DNA from: Piscirickettsiaceae bacterium
GTDB lineage: Bacteria; Pseudomonadota; Gammaproteobacteria; Nitrosococcales; Methylophagaceae
Assembly (NCBI GenBank): GCA_030627065.1
Contig: DAOUSV010000048.1
Location: 1-9,313, forward strand
DNA: 9,313 nt
Direction: 5' to 3'
A program made the translations under genes and the position numbers. Shown here piece by piece: positions 5,789 through 9,313 of the stretch. The notes beneath the pieces were generated by a model, which saw only the letters and a program-made list of their open reading frames with translations, did no database searches and had not been told where the DNA came from. Within the stretch, counting starts at the first letter, position 1. Each line of letters starts with the position of its first letter.

Positions 5789-6649
5789 TTAAATCATTAC
5801 GCCTTTAAGTTTTTTCATCGCATTACTTTCAATTTGACGAATACGCTCAGCAGATACTTGATATTGGTCGGCAAGATTATGCAATGTCGATTTACCATCC
5901 TCATTTAACCAACGCTGACTGACAATATCGCGGCTACGTTCGTCTAATGTTGCTAAAGCATCAAGTAGTTTTTGATGTTGGTGATTAGAGAAATCTACTT
6001 TCTCTAATTCTTGTGATGGATCTGAGTTTTCTGGTGCGGTTAAATAGGCAACAGGTGAGAACGTATTATCTTCATCATCACTATCTGATGGCAAATCAAA
6101 TGACGCGTCAGGTTGCGCCAAGCGGCGCTCCATATCCATTACGTTTTCAGGCGTTACATTTAAATCTTTAGCAACAGCTTCAACTTCTTCTAGATTTAAC
6201 CAACCAAGACGTTTTTTGGCACCACGAAGATTAAAGAACAATTTACGTTGAGCTTTGGTTGTGGCAATTTTAACAATGCGCCAGTTACGGATCACATATT
6301 CATGTATTTCAGCGCGGATCCAATGAACAGCAAAAGAGACTAAACGAACGCCTTTGGTTGGATCAAAACGTTTCACCGCTTTCATTAAGCCGATATTACC
6401 TTCTTGCACTAAATCTGCAACAGGCAAACCATAACCGCTGTAACCTTTGGCGATACGATTTACAAAACGAAGGTGTGACAAAATCAAGCGTTGAGCGGCT
6501 TCAACATCGCCATTTTCTTGTAAGCGAGTGGCAAATTCATATTCTTCTTCAGCAGTTAAAAGCGGCGTGTTATGAACTATATTTGTATATGAGTTCAAGT
6601 CGCTAATTGGTGCTAAGGCTAAATTGTATTGGGCTACTGTCGTCGTCAT
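5789..6649 (-). CDS. rpoH: RNA polymerase heat-shock sigma factor RpoH (sigma-32)
   Basis: RpoH directs RNA polymerase to heat-shock promoters (chaperones and proteases). The 286-residue product has sigma region 2 (LSHLRFVNRIAKGY, 58-70, then DLVQEGNIGLMKAVKRFDP, 79-97, and VSFAVHWIRAEIHEYVIRN, 104-122), the RpoH-specific box QRKLFFNLR (134-142) that distinguishes it from RpoD and RpoS, and region 4 with LDERSRDIVSQRWL (235-248) and the helix-turn-helix LADQYQVSAERIRQIE (259-274). The start chosen is ATG 6649-6647, which has a GGAGGT Shine-Dalgarno at seven bases; a longer reading from TTG 6664 would run through that Shine-Dalgarno and is rejected. Length and sequence agree with E. coli RpoH (284). 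It follows ftsX, the usual gammaproteobacterial position, but has its own upstream promoter-like sequence. In E. coli rpoH is also controlled by an mRNA thermosensor and by FtsH; neither can be proved here. Confidence 0.96.
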   Translation of the reverse strand: MTTTVAQYNLALAPISDLNSYTNIVHNTPLLTAEEEYEFATRLQENGDVEAAQRLILSHLRFVNRIAKGYSGYGLPVADLVQEGNIGLMKAVKRFDPTKGVRLVSFAVHWIRAEIHEYVIRNWRIVKIATTKAQRKLFFNLRGAKKRLGWLNLEEVEAVAKDLNVTPENVMDMERRLAQPDASFDLPSDSDDEDNTFSPVAYLTAPENSDPSQELEKVDFSNHQHQKLLDALATLDERSRDIVSQRWLNEDGKSTLHNLADQYQVSAERIRQIESNAMKKLKGVMI

Positions 6650-6656
6650 ACTGTCG

Positions 6657-6662
6657 ACCTCC
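6657..6662 (-). promoter_or_regulatory. Ribosome-binding site that fixes the rpoH start
   Basis: The minus strand reads GGAGGT here, a near-perfect Shine-Dalgarno, seven bases before ATG 6649-6647. Its presence argues against initiation at the in-frame TTG at 6664-6662, whose downstream codons overlap this site. Confidence 0.9.
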
Positions 6663-6710
6663 AAAATATTATCTGAGTAATAGTAACATTAACTAACAAA
6701 TTCATACTAG

Positions 6711-6739
6711 TAAGACCTATTAGAATAGGAGAAAGTTCC
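6711..6739 (-). promoter_or_regulatory. Candidate sigma-E (RpoE) promoter of rpoH
   Basis: On the minus strand GGAACTT (complement of 6733-6739), an exact match to the sigma-E -35 consensus, is followed after 17 bp by TCTTA (complement of 6711-6715) in the context GGTCTTA. The sigma-E-dependent rpoH P3 promoter of E. coli, as I recall it, has GAACTT, a 16-bp spacer and GGTCTGA. Transcription would begin near 6704, leaving about 55 nt of leader. The -35 begins only 1 bp after the end of the ftsX stop codon, so it is in the correct intergenic position. The spacer contains a perfect palindrome. No rpoE gene is in the window, and activity is inferred from the motif only. Confidence 0.6.
6716..6729. 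repeat. 14-bp palindrome in the spacer of the rpoH promoter candidate
   Basis: The plus strand reads CCTATT AG AATAGG: two perfect 6-bp inverted half-sites with a 2-bp centre. The centre is too short for a normal RNA hairpin loop and no T run follows, so it is not a terminator for ftsX. Its size and its place between the -35 and -10 elements resemble a repressor-binding dyad; it could also be chance in AT-rich DNA. Confidence 0.5.
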
Positions 6740-6740
6740 C

Positions 6741-7670
6741 TTAACTAGGTTCAATCGCATCAAGATGACGACCTACAGCCAACCAAGCGCCTAACATTCC
6801 CAAGGCAAGCCCAGTAAGAGGTAAGCTGATAAATAGCTGCCCAGATAACCATTGTAGTGAGAATTGACTCTCATAGAGGCTAGCAAGTTCATTAATGGGT
6901 CCATTCAATAAGCTAAAGGTGAGGAGAATGGTAAACCAAGCTAATAAGCCGCCCAAGGTGCCATACCAAAATCCGGTATAAAGAAATGGCCGACGAATAA
7001 AGGCATTGGTTGCGCCAACGAGCTTCATAACGCGGATTTCAGATTGACGGTTAAGGATAGCAAGACGGATGGTGTTGCCTATAACGAGAAGAACACTCAG
7101 TGACAATAAAATCCCTAAGATAGTGATGCCACGTTCAATCATTTTTGAAATGCTACGCAAACGTTGTAGCCATTCCATATCTAACTGAACTTGTTCAACT
7201 TGAGCGAGTTTGTTAAATCGTGACAATAAGCCGGAGATAGCATCACTTGTTAAATTATTGTCTTTTGGCGTGATGATAATAATGGCGGGTAATGGGTTTT
7301 CTTGCAGTGAGTCTAATACCGTTCCTAAACCTGAAAGTTCACGGAATTCAGCAAGAGATTCTGTGGCTGATTGGTATGTTGATTGCGAAATCTCAGGCCA
7401 AGATTGTAATTCTTTACTAAGCTGTAATGCTTGTGTATCAGAGGTGTTCTTTTGTAAAAATAGGGTAATTTGACTGGCATCATCCCATTGGTCACTAATG
7501 CTATTTACATTTTGTAGCAACACATAAAGTCCAGCAGGCAGCGATAAAGCAATGCCAATAACGGTGATGGTCATAATGCTGGCAACTGGCTGTCGCCATA
7601 GGCGACCCAAGCTAAACAGCATGACTTGCAAATGACGAAGCAGATAGTTTTGCAGATTAAACGTCATCAT
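6741..7670 (-). CDS. ftsX: Cell division protein FtsX, permease-like subunit of FtsEX
   Basis: FtsX is the membrane half of the FtsEX complex, which uses FtsE ATPase cycles at the divisome to activate peptidoglycan hydrolases through its periplasmic domain. The 309-residue product has a cytoplasmic N-terminus, TM1 at about 30-53, a periplasmic domain at about 54-180, and TM2, TM3 and TM4 at about 181-203, 232-256 and 279-299. The cytoplasmic segment RQSEIRVMKLVGAT (208-221) after TM2 is the conserved FtsX/MacB-type hallmark. Two adjacent ATG codons occur (7670-7668 and 7667-7665); the first overlaps the ftsE stop as ATGA and is preferred, although the second cannot be excluded. Length is close to E. 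coli FtsX (352) minus its longer N-terminal tail. It is the last gene of ftsY-ftsE-ftsX. Confidence 0.95.
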   Translation of the reverse strand: MMTFNLQNYLLRHLQVMLFSLGRLWRQPVASIMTITVIGIALSLPAGLYVLLQNVNSISDQWDDASQITLFLQKNTSDTQALQLSKELQSWPEISQSTYQSATESLAEFRELSGLGTVLDSLQENPLPAIIIITPKDNNLTSDAISGLLSRFNKLAQVEQVQLDMEWLQRLRSISKMIERGITILGILLSLSVLLVIGNTIRLAILNRQSEIRVMKLVGATNAFIRRPFLYTGFWYGTLGGLLAWFTILLTFSLLNGPINELASLYESQFSLQWLSGQLFISLPLTGLALGMLGAWLAVGRHLDAIEPS

Positions 7671-8320
7671 GCCTTTAAACGACCTTGTTGTAAGATAACT
7701 TGGCGATAAGGTAATGATTGTATTAAATCAATATCATGGGTGGCAATAAAGACTGTTGTACCCACCTGATTAAACTGCTCAAATAAGCTCATAATATCGC
7801 GTGATAATTCAGGATCAAGATTACCTGTTGGCTCATCGGCTAATAATATAGGCGGGCGATTTACTACAGCGCGCGCAATCCCCACCCGTTGTTGTTCTCC
7901 ACCTGATAAGGCAATAGGTAGATTACGTTCTTTTCCCAATAAGCCGACCTTATCTAATGATGCACGTACACGGCGACCTATTTCACGATGGTTTTCACCA
8001 GCAATGACTAAGGGCAGGGCAACATTATCAAACACAGTACGATCATGTAATAAATTATGATCTTGAAATACCAAGCCGATCTGGCGGCGGTAATAGGGAA
8101 TTTTACGTTGCGGTAAGCTAGAAAGGTTTTGATTGTTGATCAAGACTTGGCCACTAGAACTACGTTCAATCAGTGCAATAAGCTTTAATAAAGTACTTTT
8201 CCCAGCACCGGAATGTCCGGTTAAAAATGCCATTTCACCTTGTTCTAAATGAAAGCTTAGGCCCGATAAGGCTTCAAAACGATTAGCGTAACGTTTATAA
8301 ACGTCAGTAAACTGAATCAT
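7667..8320 (-). CDS. ftsE: Cell division ATP-binding protein FtsE
   Basis: FtsE is the cytoplasmic ATPase of the FtsEX complex. The 217-residue protein shows all ABC ATPase motifs in order: Walker A GHSGAGKST (35-43), Q-loop Gln86 in GLVFQDHNLL (82-91), signature LSGGEQQR (138-145), Walker B ILLADE (158-163) directly followed by PTGNLD, and the switch histidine His195 in ATHD. Length agrees with E. coli FtsE (222). The start ATG 8320-8318 lies 3 nt after the ftsY stop, and the stop overlaps ftsX by 4 bp, so expression should be coupled. The gene order and partner make the FtsE assignment much safer than the ABC motifs alone. Confidence 0.97.
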   Translation of the reverse strand: MIQFTDVYKRYANRFEALSGLSFHLEQGEMAFLTGHSGAGKSTLLKLIALIERSSSGQVLINNQNLSSLPQRKIPYYRRQIGLVFQDHNLLHDRTVFDNVALPLVIAGENHREIGRRVRASLDKVGLLGKERNLPIALSGGEQQRVGIARAVVNRPPILLADEPTGNLDPELSRDIMSLFEQFNQVGTTVFIATHDIDLIQSLPYRQVILQQGRLKA

Positions 8321-8323
8321 GGA

Positions 8324-9313
8324 TTAACTATCGCGACCTAATAAGGCATCGACAAACTCTTCGGCATGAAATGGGCGCAGATCATCAATCGTTTCACCGA
8401 CACCAATATAACGGATTGGTAAGCCCGTTTTCTTAGCAATTGCGAAGATAATACCGCCCTTAGCTGTGCCATCTAATTTGCTGAGAGTAATGCCTGTAAT
8501 GCCAACTGATTCATTAAACTGCACAACTTGCGACAAGGCATTTTGCCCTGTGCCAGCATCAAGCACAATCATCACTTCATGCGGCGCGCTATCGTCAAGC
8601 TTACTCATGACACGCTTTATCTTTTTCAACTCTTCCATCAAGTTTGATTGGGTATGTAAACGTCCGGCTGTATCTGCAATTAAGATATCAATATTACGTG
8701 CTTTTGCGGATTGCAATGCATCATAAATAACAGAGGCAGAATCAGCGCCACTGTGTTGAGAAATAACAGGAATATCATTACGTTCGCCCCACACTTGTAG
8801 TTGTTCAACCGCGGCGGCACGGAAAGTATCACCTGCCGCTAACATGACAGATTTACCTTGTTGTTGAAATTGTTTGGCTAATTTACCTATTGTCGTTGTT
8901 TTACCAACGCCATTGATGCCGATCATTAAGATAACAAAAGGCGAGTTAGATTCAGGAATAACCAGCGGTATGGAACTAGGCTCGAGAAGCTCGATCATAT
9001 CTTCACGTAAAGCGGAGAATAATGACTCCGCATCACCTAATTGTTTGCGTGCGACACGTTGAGTGAGATCGGCAATAATAGTTTGTGTCGCATCAATACC
9101 TAAATCAGCGGTTAATAATTGGGTTTCAAGTTCTTCTAATAGGTCATCATCAATAGTCTTTTTGCCCAAGACAAGAGATGCGAAACCTTCGGTTAATTTA
9201 GTGCTGCTACGAGATAAACGTTCTTTTAATCGACCAAATAATCCAGGTTTTTCTGACGATAATTCAGCATTAACAGCCGCAGAGTTGCTATCCTGTTCAG
9301 CTTGAACAATGAC
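8324..9313 (-). CDS. ftsY: Signal recognition particle receptor FtsY, 5' end beyond window
   Basis: FtsY is the membrane-associated SRP receptor GTPase that docks ribosome-nascent chains to SecYEG. The frame is open to the right edge (329 codons visible). The N domain begins with PGLFGRLKERLSRS at about visible residues 23-36, including the conserved lipid-contacting helix, and continues to ELETQLLTADLG. The G domain shows the P-loop GINGVGKTTT (about 132-141), DTFRAAAVEQL (162-172), DTAGR (214-218), a G4 motif reading SKLDGTAKGG (278-287; the usual TKLD has Ser for Thr) and the closing GVGETIDDLRPF (304-315). Only a short stretch of the acidic A domain (AEQDSNSAA) is in view; the true start is outside the window. 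A TTG at 9169 in mid-protein is not the start. It heads the ftsY-ftsE-ftsX unit. Confidence 0.96.
   Translation of the reverse strand, partial: VIVQAEQDSNSAAVNAELSSEKPGLFGRLKERLSRSSTKLTEGFASLVLGKKTIDDDLLEELETQLLTADLGIDATQTIIADLTQRVARKQLGDAESLFSALREDMIELLEPSSIPLVIPESNSPFVILMIGINGVGKTTTIGKLAKQFQQQGKSVMLAAGDTFRAAAVEQLQVWGERNDIPVISQHSGADSASVIYDALQSAKARNIDILIADTAGRLHTQSNLMEELKKIKRVMSKLDDSAPHEVMIVLDAGTGQNALSQVVQFNESVGITGITLSKLDGTAKGGIIFAIAKKTGLPIRYIGVGETIDDLRPFHAEEFVDALLGRDS

Noticed and set aside
6650..6664. Five-codon N-terminal extension of RpoH starting at TTG 6664
   Set aside because: The codons overlap the GGAGGT Shine-Dalgarno serving ATG 6649, and the extension has no counterpart in E. coli RpoH.
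6668..6699. Sigma-70 promoter for rpoH with TTGTTA and GATAAT on the minus strand
   Set aside because: The spacer is 20 bp and transcription would start at the Shine-Dalgarno itself, leaving no usable leader.
9063..9305. Plus-strand open frame of 80 codons opposite ftsY
   Set aside because: It is antisense to the conserved FtsY N domain, which reads without interruption on the minus strand; no ribosome-binding site or domain is seen. Other plus-strand frames opposite coaX, lapB, ftsX and ftsY are rejected for the same reason.

Overview
This 9.3-kb window is a compact piece of a low-GC gammaproteobacterial chromosome. The evidence is the ftsY-ftsE-ftsX-rpoH order, LapA/LapB (an Enterobacteria/Pseudomonas-type LPS assembly pair), a YfgD-type ArsC homologue, WrbA plus a DUF2069 protein, a 7Fe FdxA ferredoxin and the BirA-CoaX pair. 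I cannot name the genus. Thirteen genes are supported, twelve of them on the minus strand; only fdxA is on the plus strand. I saw no tRNA, rRNA, CRISPR array, insertion sequence or prophage gene.

Layout from right to left, the direction of minus-strand transcription: (1) 9313-6741, ftsY (5' end outside the window), ftsE and ftsX, the signal-recognition-particle receptor and the FtsEX divisome ABC complex, with 3-nt gap and 4-nt ATGA overlap. (2) 6740-5789, rpoH (sigma-32) behind an intergenic stretch with a sequence closely resembling the sigma-E-dependent rpoH promoter of E. coli; a perfect palindrome lies in its spacer. (3) A bidirectional terminator (5735-5760) between the convergent rpoH and fdxA. 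(4) fdxA, divergent from lapA across about 117 bp that hold candidate back-to-back promoters. (5) 5267-2497, lapA-lapB-arsC(yfgD)-wrbA-DUF2069, five genes joined by 2-nt gaps or 1- to 4-nt overlaps, almost certainly one operon. (6) 2441-1692, a two-gene cassette: a 76-residue protein resembling a flagellar rod protein with its middle removed, and a PF12118/SprA-related putative metalloprotease with an HEAAH motif. (7) 1641 to the left edge, birA and coaX, overlapping by ATGA.

Most of the window is ordinary core genome: membrane-protein targeting, division, heat-shock control, LPS assembly, redox and cofactor attachment or synthesis. Four points depart from that. CoaX runs into an in-frame 9-bp tandem repeat that gives it a Val-Glu-Thr tail continuing past the window edge. 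BirA lacks the DNA-binding domain that makes the E. coli protein a repressor and has only a TTG start without a visible Shine-Dalgarno. The mini-rod/metalloprotease pair is an orphan cassette of unknown function. rpoH has an apparent envelope-stress promoter with an embedded operator-like dyad. I found no convincing large new system; the mini-rod/metalloprotease pair is the best candidate for undescribed biology.
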